From positions 4,814,501 through 4,878,500 of the forward strand of contig NZ_CP109007.1 of the NCBI RefSeq assembly GCF_036226665.1: a stretch of 64,000 nucleotides of DNA, read 5' to 3'. The notes beneath the pieces were generated by a model, which worked only from the letters and a program-made list of their open reading frames with translations, was not told the origin of the DNA and made no database searches. A program made the position numbers and the translations under genes. The DNA is from Streptomyces sp. NBC_00691. GTDB taxonomy: Bacteria > Actinomycetota > Actinomycetes > Streptomycetales > Streptomycetaceae. Shown piece after piece: positions 35,121 through 43,020 of this stretch. Position 1 is the stretch's first letter. Each line of letters opens with the position of its first letter.

Positions 35121-36269
35121 ATGACTGAGACACCGCCGCCCCGCAGAGCCCGCGCCGAGATCGACCTCGGTGCGCTGCGTGCGAACGTCCGCACGCTGCG
35201 CGCCCGTGTCGCCCCCCACGTCCGGATCATGGCCGTGGTCAAGGCCGACGCGTACGGACACGGCGCGGTGCGCTGTGCCCGCGCCGCCCTGGACGCGGGC
35301 GCGGACTGGCTCGGCACGGCCACCCCGCACGAGGCCCTCGCGCTGCGCGCCGCCGGGATCACCGACGTCCCCGTCATGTGCTGGCTCTGGACCCCCGGCG
35401 ATCCCTGGGACCAGGGCATCGAGGCCGGTCTCGACATGTCCGTGAGCGGGATGTGGGCCCTGGAGGAGGTCGTCGAGGCGGCGCGGAGGACCGGCGGCAC
35501 CGCGCGGGTACAGCTCAAGGCGGACACCGGGCTCGGGCGCAACGGGTGCCAGCCCGCCGACTGGCCCGAGCTGGTCGGCGCGGCCCTGAAGGCCGAGGTC
35601 GACGGGCTCGTCAAGGTCACCGGGCTCTGGTCGCACTTCGCCTGCGCCGACGAGCCGCACCACCCCTCCATCGCGGCGCAGCTCGACGTCTTCCGCTCGA
35701 TGCTCGATCATGCCGAGCAGGCCGGGGTCCGGCCCGAGGTCCGGCACATCGCCAACTCGCCGGCCACTCTCACCCTTCCCGAGTCCCATTTCGACCTGGT
35801 CCGTCCCGGTATCGCCCTGTACGGCGTGTCGCCGAGCCCGGAGCTGGGCACCTCCGCCGAGCTGGGGCTGCGGCCGGTGATGTCGCTCAAGGCGAGCGTC
35901 GCCCTCGTCAAGCGGGTCCCGGCCGGCCACGGCGTCAGCTACGGACACCACTACGTCACCGACGCGGAGACGACCCTCGGGCTCGTCCCGCTCGGCTACG
36001 CCGACGGCGTCCCCCGGCACGCCTCGGGCCGCGGCCCCGTCCTCGTCGACGGCACCGTCCGTACCGTCGCCGGGCGCGTCGCCATGGACCAGTTCGTGAT
36101 CGACCTGGGCGGGGACGACCCCGCGCCGGGCACCGAGGCCGTGCTGTTCGGACCCGGCGACCGGGGCGAACCGACCGCCGAGGACTGGGCGGTGGCCGCC
36201 GACACCATCGCGTACGAGATCGTCACCCGGATCGGCGCGCGCGTCCCGCGCGTGTACCTGGGCGGATAG
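35121..36269 (+). CDS. alr: Alanine racemase
   Basis: PLP enzyme producing D-alanine for peptidoglycan. The PLP lysine lies in MAVVKADAYGHGAVRCARAAL; the second catalytic residue, Tyr, lies in GHGVSYGHHYVTD. The barrel parts LKADTGLGRNGCQ, HIANSPATL and VRPGIALYGVSP and the C-terminal VDGTVRTVAGRVAMDQFVIDLGGDD are all in place. The 382-aa length is usual. GAGACT 7 nt before the ATG fits the leaderless pattern seen in several neighbours. The hydrolase gene starts 11 nt after the stop, so the two are likely cotranscribed. Confidence 0.97.
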   Translation: MTETPPPRRARAEIDLGALRANVRTLRARVAPHVRIMAVVKADAYGHGAVRCARAALDAGADWLGTATPHEALALRAAGITDVPVMCWLWTPGDPWDQGIEAGLDMSVSGMWALEEVVEAARRTGGTARVQLKADTGLGRNGCQPADWPELVGAALKAEVDGLVKVTGLWSHFACADEPHHPSIAAQLDVFRSMLDHAEQAGVRPEVRHIANSPATLTLPESHFDLVRPGIALYGVSPSPELGTSAELGLRPVMSLKASVALVKRVPAGHGVSYGHHYVTDAETTLGLVPLGYADGVPRHASGRGPVLVDGTVRTVAGRVAMDQFVIDLGGDDPAPGTEAVLFGPGDRGEPTAEDWAVAADTIAYEIVTRIGARVPRVYLGG

Positions 36270-36279
36270 AGGGGGGCCC

Positions 36280-37452
36280 GTGGGCGAGTCCAGCAGCACC
36301 GGTACGTGGCGCCGCGCCGGATTCGCCGGCGCCGCGATAGGCGTTCTCGCGGCGGGAGCCGCCGCCGGGGTGGCCGTCGAGCGCCTGACGGTCGGCCGGT
36401 CCGTACGGCAGAAGGCGCGGCTCGCCCTCGATTCCACCGGACCGTACGGCGGGCTGCGGGGGACGCCCGGCCGGGCCCTCGCCGACGACTCGACCGTCCT
36501 GTACTACGAGGTCGACGAAGTGGCGGCGGACACCCCGCCCGCCCGCCGTCGGCGGCTCTTCGGGCGCAAGGAGCCCGCCCCCGTGACCGTGGTCTTCAGC
36601 CACGGCTACTGCCTCAACCAGGACTCCTGGCACTTCCAGCGGGCCGCGCTGCGCGGTCTCGTCCGCACCGTCCACTGGGACCAGCGCAGTCACGGCCGCT
36701 CGGGTCAGGGTGTCGCCCAGTCCGGTGCCGACGCCGTGCCCGTCACCATCGACCAGCTGGGCCGCGACCTCAAGGCCGTCCTCGACGTCGCCGCGCCCGA
36801 GGGGCCGCTCGTCCTCGTCGGGCACTCGATGGGCGGCATGACGATCATGGCGCTCGCGGACCGGTACCCCGAGTTCGTCCGGGACCGGGTCGTCGGTGTC
36901 GCCTTCGTCGGTACGTCCGCCGGGAAGCTCGGGGAGGTCACGTACGGCCTTCCGATCGCCGGCGTCAACGCCGTCCGGCGGGTCCTGCCCGGGGTGCTGC
37001 GGGCGCTCGGCTCCCAGGCCGAGCTGGTCGAGCGGGGCCGGCGGGCGACCGCGGACCTGTTCGCCGGGCTGATCAAGAAGTACTCGTTCGCCTCCCGGGA
37101 CGTGGACCCCGCGGTCGCCCGCTTCGCCGAGCGGATGATCGAGTCCACCCCGATCGACGTCGTCGCCGCCTTCTACCCGGCCTTCGCCGAGCACGACAAG
37201 GCCGCCGCGCTGCCCGTCCTCCGCGAGCTCCCGGTCCTCGCGCTCGCGGGCGACCACGACCTGGTCACCCCCAGCTCCCACACCGAGGCCATCGCCGATC
37301 TCCTCCCGGACGCGGAACTCGTCATCGTGCCGGACGGCGGGCACCTGGTGATGCTGGAGCACCCGGAGGCGGTCACGGACCGCCTCGCCGACCTGCTCGT
37401 CCGGGTGGGAGCCGTCCCGGAGCCGGAGACGGCGGGGCGGCCGTCGCGGTGA
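36280..37452 (+). CDS. Membrane-anchored alpha/beta hydrolase
   Basis: An alpha/beta-fold hydrolase (390 aa) with an N-terminal hydrophobic segment (FAGAAIGVLAAGAAAGVAVERL, about 13-34), probably a membrane anchor. The core has the oxyanion region VFSHGYCLNQDSWHFQ, the nucleophile elbow VLVGHSMGGMTIMAL (catalytic Ser), the acid in ALAGDHDLVTP and the His in VPDGGHLVMLEHPEAV. The substrate is unknown. GTG start preceded by GAGGGGGG. The gene lies between alr and tsaE, a conserved order in Streptomyces, probably in one transcript with alr. Confidence 0.88.
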   Translation: MGESSSTGTWRRAGFAGAAIGVLAAGAAAGVAVERLTVGRSVRQKARLALDSTGPYGGLRGTPGRALADDSTVLYYEVDEVAADTPPARRRRLFGRKEPAPVTVVFSHGYCLNQDSWHFQRAALRGLVRTVHWDQRSHGRSGQGVAQSGADAVPVTIDQLGRDLKAVLDVAAPEGPLVLVGHSMGGMTIMALADRYPEFVRDRVVGVAFVGTSAGKLGEVTYGLPIAGVNAVRRVLPGVLRALGSQAELVERGRRATADLFAGLIKKYSFASRDVDPAVARFAERMIESTPIDVVAAFYPAFAEHDKAAALPVLRELPVLALAGDHDLVTPSSHTEAIADLLPDAELVIVPDGGHLVMLEHPEAVTDRLADLLVRVGAVPEPETAGRPSR

Positions 37453-37472
37453 GACCGGGGAGTCGCAACGGT

Positions 37473-37478
37473 TAAGTT
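37473..37478 (+). promoter_or_regulatory. -10 hexamer of leaderless tsaE
   Basis: TAAGTT ends 7 nt before the tsaE ATG and there is no ribosome site between them, as expected of a leaderless transcript. Confidence 0.45.
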
Positions 37479-37485
37479 GGCGGGT

Positions 37486-37986
37486 ATGGAAGCAGCGCAC
37501 CCGCCCGTCTCCGGCGCGACCCTGGACATCGACTCCCCCCAGCAGATGCAGGAGCTCGGCCGCCGCCTCGCGAAGATCCTCCGCCCCGGCGACCTCGTCA
37601 TGCTCACCGGTGAACTCGGCGCCGGGAAGACCACCCTCACCCGGGGCCTGGGTGAGGGCCTCGGCGTCCGGGGCGCCGTCACCTCCCCGACCTTCGTCAT
37701 CGCCCGTGTCCATCCGTCCCTGGTCGGCGGCCCCGCGCTGGTGCACGTCGACGCGTACCGCCTCGGGGGCGGGCTGGACGAGATGGAGGACCTCGATCTG
37801 GACGTCTCGCTGCCCGAGTCGGTCGTGGTCGTCGAGTGGGGGGACGGGAAGGTCGAGGAGCTGACGGACGACCGGCTGCACCTGCTGATCCACCGGGTGA
37901 CCGGTGACACCGACGACGACCGGCGCACGGTCGTGCTGCGCGGGATCGGCCCGCGCTGGGCCGGCGAGGACCTGGGCGTGCTCTGA
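37486..37986 (+). CDS. tsaE: tRNA t6A-modification ATPase TsaE
   Basis: P-loop ATPase that drives turnover of the TsaB-TsaD complex making t6A at position 37 of ANN-decoding tRNAs. Motifs: GELGAGKTTLTRGLGEGLG (Walker A), the SPTFVIARVHP switch segment, HVDAYRL (Asp) and VVEWGDG. Length 166 aa. Its partners tsaB and tsaD are about 1.1 and 2.2 kb downstream, with rimI between them. ATG 37486 is chosen over a TTG 9 nt earlier. Confidence 0.95.
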   Translation: MEAAHPPVSGATLDIDSPQQMQELGRRLAKILRPGDLVMLTGELGAGKTTLTRGLGEGLGVRGAVTSPTFVIARVHPSLVGGPALVHVDAYRLGGGLDEMEDLDLDVSLPESVVVVEWGDGKVEELTDDRLHLLIHRVTGDTDDDRRTVVLRGIGPRWAGEDLGVL

Positions 37987-38090
37987 CCGGCGGTACGGGG
38001 AGCCCCACGGTCGTACGTAGTTTCCGACAACGTGTCGGGAAGGTGTTGCGTCGTTCGCACGTGCCGTGGTGACATGGATGCACGAGCTGG

Positions 38091-38109
38091 TTAGGTGAAC
38101 CTAACCTAC
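38091..38109. promoter_or_regulatory. Iron box (DmdR/IdeR-type operator)
   Basis: TTAGGTGAACCTAACCTAC agrees with 16 of the 18 defined positions of TTAGGTTAGNCTAACCTAA, the box bound by iron-loaded DmdR/IdeR in actinobacteria. It also contains a perfect 18-bp palindrome, GGTTAGGTGAACCTAACC (38089-38106). The 63-codon gene starts 12 nt downstream, so iron repression of that gene is predicted. Confidence 0.75.
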
Positions 38110-38120
38110 GGGAGGCATGC

Positions 38121-38312
38121 ATGGCGACGCCGAAGCGCGCGGAACCCGTCCGGGACCACGTCTCGATGAGTGAGCTGCTGGCATCCTGCGCGGCCGCCCG
38201 CGCCGTGTCGACCCCGCCGGGCGGACGCCCGGACCGGGCGGACGAGGGGCACGGGGCGAGGGCCGGGCAGGTCGAGCGGATCGTGCGGGTCGTCCGCGGC
38301 AGAGCGGCGTAG
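38121..38312 (+). CDS. Small protein of unknown function behind an iron box
   Basis: A 63-aa basic, soluble protein beginning MATPKRAEPVRDHVSMSELL. It has no signal peptide, membrane segment or metal motif; the centre is Pro/Gly/Arg-rich and the end is VERIVRVVRGRAA. The ribosome site GGGAGG lies 6 nt before the ATG, and the iron box at 38091-38109 lies directly upstream, both of which support real expression. It follows tsaE by 134 nt but should be separately regulated. No function can be assigned. Confidence 0.7.
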   Translation: MATPKRAEPVRDHVSMSELLASCAAARAVSTPPGGRPDRADEGHGARAGQVERIVRVVRGRAA

Positions 38313-38423
38313 CCCGGGGGGCCGGGCCGCTGTGGTCCGGGGGTGCGGCCGAGCCGTGCGGCCCCCGAGGGCCGGCCGGTGAAGGGCTGGGTCCGGAGCG
38401 GCCCGCCCTGTGCGCGCACGCGC

Positions 38424-38990
38424 CTACGCGACGACGACGACCTTCGCGCCGATCACCGCGAACGTCCACAGCGCGTCCCCGTCGACCCGCTTCATGCGGA
38501 TGCCGCCGGTCTTCTTCGCCGGGTCCGGGCTCGGCGTCGAGCCGTCGACCGCCGCGCTGAAGCCGATCGCCACGTCCTGGGCCGTCGCGAACCGCACCAC
38601 GTGCTCGATCTGCACGCCGTCCGAGCCGCGGACCGAGCCCGAGCGGGAGGTCACGCTGTACGCGCCCGGCGCCGGGTGCACCGTGCTCGGCATCACCACG
38701 AACGTGCGGGTGGCCCTGTTCTTCGCGTCGACCAGCCACACCCGGCGGTCGGCGAGGGAGTACACGACGCGCTCGCCGCTGCCGGAGGCCGCCGGCACCG
38801 CGAGGGGGTTCTTCGCCGGCTGCTTCGGCCCGCCGCTCGGCGAGACCGCCGGGACGGAGGCGCCGGGAGTGCGGGGCTCGGCCGACAGATCGGCGGGGGC
38901 GTTCGCCGAAGCCTGGTAGGCCAGGAAGCAGACCGCGGCGACGGCCGCCGCCGTCAGCCCGGCCACGAATCCCGAGCTGCTCCGTGCCAC
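38424..38990 (-). CDS. Membrane-anchored YkuD-like protein lacking the catalytic cysteine
   Basis: A 188-aa protein with an N-terminal membrane anchor (VAGLTAAAVAAVCFLAYQ, about 9-26), a Pro/Ser-rich linker and a domain of about 115 residues. VYSLADRRVWLVDAKNRATRTF-like strands, PAPGAYSV, IGFSA and TGGIRMKRVDGDALW followed by GAKVVVV line up with the L,D-transpeptidase (YkuD) fold, but the SHGCIRM motif reads TGGIRM here: Gly163 replaces Cys. It is therefore probably catalytically inactive, perhaps a wall-binding or regulatory relative. The fold call is by eye. GTG 38990 is chosen because GAGAGG lies 8 nt upstream. Confidence 0.8.
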   Translation of the reverse strand: MARSSSGFVAGLTAAAVAAVCFLAYQASANAPADLSAEPRTPGASVPAVSPSGGPKQPAKNPLAVPAASGSGERVVYSLADRRVWLVDAKNRATRTFVVMPSTVHPAPGAYSVTSRSGSVRGSDGVQIEHVVRFATAQDVAIGFSAAVDGSTPSPDPAKKTGGIRMKRVDGDALWTFAVIGAKVVVVA

Positions 38991-39074
38991 CGTGCCCACC
39001 TCTCGTACGAACGTATCGAAGGGTGACGGTAGCAGCCGGGGGAGCGAGGGGCGGGGCACCGTGCCCGGGAGCCG

Positions 39075-39080
39075 TAGGCT
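39075..39080 (+). promoter_or_regulatory. -10 hexamer of leaderless tsaB
   Basis: TAGGCT ends 6 nt before the GTG of tsaB, the same arrangement and hexamer as glmS. No ribosome site is present. Confidence 0.5.
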
Positions 39081-39086
39081 GTTCGC

Positions 39087-39743
39087 GTGCTGTTGCTCGC
39101 CATGGATACCGCCACCCCCGCCGTCACCGTCGCCCTCCACGACGGCGAGGCCGTCGTCGCCTCGTCGAGTCAGGTCGACGCCCGCCGTCACGGGGAGCTG
39201 CTGCTGCCCGCCGTCGACCGGGTCCTCAAGGAGGCCGGGCTGAAGCTCGACGCGGTCACCGGGATCGTCGTCGGCGTCGGCCCCGGGCCGTACACCGGCC
39301 TCCGGGTCGGACTCGTCACGGCCGCCGCCTTCTCCTCCGCGCTCGGCGTGCCGGTGCACGGCCTGTGCACCCTCGACGGCCTCGCGTACGCCTCCGGGCT
39401 CGACGAGCCCTTCGCCGTCGCCACGGACGCGCGCCGCAAGGAGGTCTACTGGGCGCGGTACGAGGACTCCCGTACGCGCGTGACCGACGCGGCCGTCGAC
39501 CGGCCCGCCGAGATCGCCGAGCGGCTCGCCGGACTCCCCGTCGTCGGCGCGGGCGCCCGTCTCTACCCCGAGGCCTTCCCCGACGCCCGCGACCCCGAGC
39601 ACCAGTCGGCGGCCGCGCTCGCCGCGCTCGCCGCGGAGAGGCTGGCGGCCGGCGAGGGCGGCTTCCTCGACCCGCTGCCGATGTACCTGCGCCGCCCCGA
39701 CGCGCAGGTGCCGAAGAACTACAAGGTGGTCACCCCCAAGTGA
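39087..39743 (+). CDS. tsaB: tRNA t6A-modification scaffold TsaB
   Basis: Non-catalytic ASKHA-fold partner of TsaD in t6A synthesis. The 218-aa sequence begins MLLLAMDTATPAVTVALHDG and has HGELLLPAVDRVLKEAGL, the GVGPGPYTGLRVGLVTA signature and ATDARRKEVYWARY. GTG start with TAGGCT 6 nt upstream, suggesting a leaderless mRNA. The stop overlaps the rimI start (GTGA), so tsaB, rimI, tsaD and the small gene at 41339 are read as one coupled operon. Confidence 0.96.
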   Translation: MLLLAMDTATPAVTVALHDGEAVVASSSQVDARRHGELLLPAVDRVLKEAGLKLDAVTGIVVGVGPGPYTGLRVGLVTAAAFSSALGVPVHGLCTLDGLAYASGLDEPFAVATDARRKEVYWARYEDSRTRVTDAAVDRPAEIAERLAGLPVVGAGARLYPEAFPDARDPEHQSAAALAALAAERLAAGEGGFLDPLPMYLRRPDAQVPKNYKVVTPK

Positions 39744-40237
39744 CCGGCGCCGTGGAACTGCGCGAGATGCGCTGGTGGGACATCGCACCGGTGCTGGCCC
39801 TCGAGGACGAGCTGTTCCCCGAGGACGCCTGGTCGGCCGGAATGTTCTGGTCGGAGCTCGCGCACGCGCGCGGCCCGCGGGCCACCCGCCGCTACGTCGT
39901 GGCGGAGACCGCCGGGGGAGGGCTCGTCGGGTACGCCGGGCTCGCCGCGGCCGGCGGACTCGGCGACGTGCAGACGATCGCCGTCGCCCGTGACCAGTGG
40001 GGTACGGGGCTCGGCGCCCGGCTCCTCACCGACCTGCTCCACCACGCCACCGCCTTCGAGTGCGAAGAGGTGCTCCTCGAAGTGCGCGTGGACAACACCC
40101 GGGCCCAGAAGCTCTACGAGCGCTTCGGCTTCGAGCCCATCGGTTTCCGGCGCGGCTACTACCAGCCCGGAAACGTGGACGCGCTCGTGATGCGACTGAC
40201 CGTTCAAGGAACTGAGACTGATTCTGATGGCTGCTGA
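39740..40237 (+). CDS. rimI: Ribosomal protein S18-alanine N-acetyltransferase
   Basis: GNAT acetyltransferase that acetylates the N-terminus of ribosomal protein S18. The 165-aa protein has [21 protein letters not shown], the acetyl-CoA loop [19 protein letters not shown] (Q/RxxGxG/A type) and [29 protein letters not shown]. It starts at GTG 39740, overlapping the tsaB TGA, and runs 11 bp into tsaD. Its position between tsaB and tsaD is common in bacteria. Confidence 0.94.
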   Translation: MTGAVELREMRWWDIAPVLALEDELFPEDAWSAGMFWSELAHARGPRATRRYVVAETAGGGLVGYAGLAAAGGLGDVQTIAVARDQWGTGLGARLLTDLLHHATAFECEEVLLEVRVDNTRAQKLYERFGFEPIGFRRGYYQPGNVDALVMRLTVQGTETDSDGC

Positions 40238-41342
40238 CGAACCGCTCGTACTCGGCATCGAGACCTCCTGCGACGAGACCGGCGTCGGCATCGTCCACGG
40301 GACCACGCTCCTCGCGGACGCCGTCGCGTCCAGCGTCGACACCCACGCCCGCTTCGGCGGCGTCGTGCCCGAGATCGCCTCCCGCGCCCACCTGGAGGCG
40401 ATGGTCCCGACGATCGAGCGCGCCCTCAAGACGGCCGGGATCTCCGCCAGGGACCTCGACGGCATCGCCGTCACGGCCGGCCCCGGCCTCGCGGGCGCGC
40501 TGCTCGTCGGCGTCTCGGCCGCCAAGGCCTACGCGTACGCCCTCGGCAAGCCGCTCTACGGCGTCAACCACCTCGCCTCGCACATCTGCGTCGACCAGCT
40601 GGAGCACGGCAAGCTGCCCGAGCCGACGATGGCACTGCTCGTCTCCGGCGGCCACTCCTCGCTGCTGCTCTCCGCCGACATCACCTCCGACGTGCGCCCG
40701 CTGGGCGCCACCATCGACGACGCGGCCGGTGAGGCCTTCGACAAGATCGCCCGCGTCCTCGACCTGGGCTTCCCCGGCGGACCGGTCATCGACCGGCTCG
40801 CCAAGGAGGGCGACCCGGCCGCCATCGCGTTCCCGCGCGGTCTGAGCGGCTCCCGTGACCCCGCGTACGACTTCTCCTTCTCCGGTCTCAAGACCGCCGT
40901 GGCCCGCTGGATCGAGGCCAAGCGGGCGGCCGGCGAGGACGTGCCGGTCCGGGACGTCGCCGCGTCCTTCCAGGAGGCGGTCGTGGACGTCCTCACCCGC
41001 AAGGCCGTCCGGGCCTGCAAGGACGAGGGCGTCGACCACCTGATGATCGGCGGCGGCGTCGCCGCCAACTCGCGGCTCCGGGCGCTCGCCCAGGAGCGCT
41101 GCGAGCGGGCCGGCATCCGGCTGCGGGTGCCCCGGCCGGGTCTGTGCACGGACAACGGCGCCATGGTCGCGGCCCTCGGCTCCGAGATGGTCTCCCGCAA
41201 CCGGCCCGCCTCCGACCTGGAGCTGTCGGCGGACTCGTCGCTGCCGGTGACGGACCCGCACGTGCCGGGCGCGCACGCGCACGGCCACTCCCACGACCAC
41301 GATCATGTGCACGAGGTCAGCAAGGAGAACCTGTACTCATGA
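40227..41342 (+). CDS. tsaD: tRNA N6-adenosine threonylcarbamoyltransferase TsaD
   Basis: Catalytic subunit that transfers threonylcarbamoyl to A37 of tRNA. It begins [17 protein letters not shown], has the metal-binding NHLASH motif, the [12 protein letters not shown] nucleotide site, the [19 protein letters not shown] segment and [11 protein letters not shown], and the third metal ligand in [10 protein letters not shown]. At 371 aa it is longer than E. coli TsaD (337 aa) because of a C-terminal tail with a dense His run ([14 protein letters not shown]). Start ATG lies inside rimI; stop overlaps the next ATG (ATGA). Confidence 0.97.
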   Translation: MAADEPLVLGIETSCDETGVGIVHGTTLLADAVASSVDTHARFGGVVPEIASRAHLEAMVPTIERALKTAGISARDLDGIAVTAGPGLAGALLVGVSAAKAYAYALGKPLYGVNHLASHICVDQLEHGKLPEPTMALLVSGGHSSLLLSADITSDVRPLGATIDDAAGEAFDKIARVLDLGFPGGPVIDRLAKEGDPAAIAFPRGLSGSRDPAYDFSFSGLKTAVARWIEAKRAAGEDVPVRDVAASFQEAVVDVLTRKAVRACKDEGVDHLMIGGGVAANSRLRALAQERCERAGIRLRVPRPGLCTDNGAMVAALGSEMVSRNRPASDLELSADSSLPVTDPHVPGAHAHGHSHDHDHVHEVSKENLYS

Positions 41343-41593
41343 GGCTCACCCTCATGTGGGAGGCGCGGGCCGCGCAGGGCCGGGGCGCCGAGCTCCTGGA
41401 GTGGGCCCGGGCACGGGTCCTCGCCCGTGAACCGGTCCGCCGGGAGGTCCTCCGGGCCCCGCAGGACCGGGTCCTCGTGCTGACCTGGTGGGAGGCGGAG
41501 ACCTTCGACGCCGAACTGCCCGAGCTGCCGGAGCCGGACGCGGAGCTGATCACCCGTCCGGTCCACCGCTGGCGCTTCGAATCGGTCGAATAG
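41339..41593 (+). CDS. Small protein of unknown function, coupled to tsaD
   Basis: An 84-aa soluble protein whose ATG overlaps the tsaD stop (ATGA). It begins [22 protein letters not shown] and contains [22 protein letters not shown]. The pattern of strand, helix ([11 protein letters not shown]), strand ([10 protein letters not shown]) resembles a small ABM-type dimeric alpha/beta barrel, but no catalytic residue can be named. Tight coupling to the t6A operon suggests constant expression with it; a role in tRNA modification is not shown. Confidence 0.75.
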   Translation: MRLTLMWEARAAQGRGAELLEWARARVLAREPVRREVLRAPQDRVLVLTWWEAETFDAELPELPEPDAELITRPVHRWRFESVE

Positions 41594-41659
41594 CCGGACA
41601 GGGCGACACCCGACCGAAAATAGAGCAACCTTTCGATCGAATCAGGCATCCCACAGCGC

Positions 41660-42508
41660 GTGAAGAAGACGATCGCGCTGTGGGCGGCACTGACCGCTGC
41701 CGCCCTCCTGGTGACCGGCTGCGCGGCGGAGCAGCCCGGTCCCGCCGCCGCCACCGCGAAGACGAACGCACCCACGGCCGACCCGTCCGCCGGGCGCAAG
41801 GCACCGGAGGCCGCCGAGGCCGCGACCGCCGCCGCTTACCGCCGCTGGGGGCTCAAGCCCTTCCCGGCCCCGCCCGCCCCGCCGGCGGTCAAGCCGGTGA
41901 AGCGCCGGCCGGGCGGCCCGGTCCCCGTCATCAGCGACATCCCGACCACCGAGAAGATCGTCTTCATCACGATCGACGACGGAGCCGAGAAGGACCCCGC
42001 GTTCGTGCGGATGATGAAGGACCTCAGGGTCCCGGTCACGATGTTCCTCACGGACTCGGCCGTCCGCGCCGACTACGCGTACTTCACCCCGCTCGTCGCG
42101 CAGGGCCACGGACTCGCCAACCACACGCTCACCCACCCCAACCTGCGCACCCTCTCCCAGGACGCCCAGCGCCGGGAGATATGCGGCCAGCAGACGAGGC
42201 TCGCGCAGCGGTACGGCACGACGCCGCGCCTCTTCCGTCCGCCCTACGGCAACTGGAACGAGGCCACGCGGGCGGCGGCGGGCACCTGCGGCGTCGACGC
42301 GATCGTGCTGTGGCGCGAGTCCATGCAGATCAAGAACATGCAGTACCAGCGCGCCGACAGGAAGCTGCACCCCGGCGACATCATCCTGGCCCACTTCCGG
42401 GGACCGTCCGAGCTCAAGGGCCGGACGATGACCGAGATGACGGCGACGATGCTGCGCCGCATACAGGAGCAGGGCTTCACGGTGGCGCGCCTGGAGGACT
42501 ACGTCTAG
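41660..42508 (+). CDS. Polysaccharide deacetylase lipoprotein (copy 1)
   Basis: A NodB-fold deacetylase of 282 aa, probably removing N-acetyl groups from a cell-wall or extracellular glycan. The lipoprotein signal is KKTIALWAALTAAALLVTGC. The catalytic parts are VFITIDDGAEKD (general base and metal Asp), ANHTLTHPN (two metal His), FRPPYGNWNE and IILAHF (His). All residues for metal-dependent catalysis appear present. A paralog lies at 46300-47217, with the same domain plan and shared DDGAEKD and RPPYGN segments. The GTG start lacks a clear ribosome site. Confidence 0.88.
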   Translation: MKKTIALWAALTAAALLVTGCAAEQPGPAAATAKTNAPTADPSAGRKAPEAAEAATAAAYRRWGLKPFPAPPAPPAVKPVKRRPGGPVPVISDIPTTEKIVFITIDDGAEKDPAFVRMMKDLRVPVTMFLTDSAVRADYAYFTPLVAQGHGLANHTLTHPNLRTLSQDAQRREICGQQTRLAQRYGTTPRLFRPPYGNWNEATRAAAGTCGVDAIVLWRESMQIKNMQYQRADRKLHPGDIILAHFRGPSELKGRTMTEMTATMLRRIQEQGFTVARLEDYV

Positions 42509-42606
42509 AAGAAACCTCTCGCGAGTCGTCGATGCGGACCGGTCCCGTTCGACGTAGGAGTGGAAGGCGGGGAACGGCCCCGCCACCGCACCATCGAGGA
42601 GTCGTC

Positions 42607-42972
42607 ATGCCCCGCTTCCTGTCCCTCGTCCGCATCGAGGAGAACACCATCGACATGGAGAGCGCCGACCCCGGCTTCGAGGAGCGGATGGGCGCGCTCT
42701 TCGAGGAGATCACCAAGGCCGGGGCCATGGTGGACACCGCCGGGCTCAGGCCGACCTCCGAGTCCACCCGGATCACCTGGTCGGACGGGAAGCTGTCGTT
42801 CACCGACGGACCGTTCACCGAGACCAAGGAGGTCGTCGGCGGCTACGCGATGCTCCAGTGCAAGGACATGGCCGAGGCCGTCGAGTGGGGGAAGCGGTTC
42901 CTCGCCGTGCACCCGCCGCAGTGGAAGGTCGGGCTGGAGGTCCGCGAGGTCGAGGAGATGCCGGAAGGCTGA
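42607..42972 (+). CDS. DGPF/YCII-like protein linked to the ECF sigma factor
   Basis: A 121-aa protein of the YCII/DGPF family, with the name-giving motif in FTDGPFTETKEVVGGYAML. These small dimeric alpha/beta-barrel proteins are the standard genomic partners of ECF42 sigma factors, and the sigma gene follows 48 nt later. Biochemical function is unknown; a signalling or enzymatic role upstream of the sigma factor has been proposed. GAGGAG lies 6 nt before the ATG. The gap to the sigma gene consists mostly of three 11-bp tandem repeats. Confidence 0.9.
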   Translation: MPRFLSLVRIEENTIDMESADPGFEERMGALFEEITKAGAMVDTAGLRPTSESTRITWSDGKLSFTDGPFTETKEVVGGYAMLQCKDMAEAVEWGKRFLAVHPPQWKVGLEVREVEEMPEG

Positions 42973-43003
42973 GCCGTTCCGGAGCCGTTCCGGAGCCGTT
43001 CCT
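42971..43003 (+). repeat. Three tandem 11-bp repeats between the DGPF and sigma genes
   Basis: GAGCCGTTCCG (42971-42981), GAGCCGTTCCG (42982-42992) and GAGCCGTTCCT (42993-43003): exact except for the last base. They start within the DGPF stop codon and end 17 nt before the sigma-factor GTG. The 11-bp period would place copies on one face of the helix. Confidence 0.9.
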
Positions 43004-43020
43004 GTGCTGTCATGTGAGAC

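Noticed and set aside
38022-38041. Inverted repeat TTCCGACA-acg-TGTCGGGA upstream of the small iron-box gene
   Set aside because: Could be a small hairpin after tsaE, but the arms are short and no T-run follows, so I did not call it a terminator or operator.
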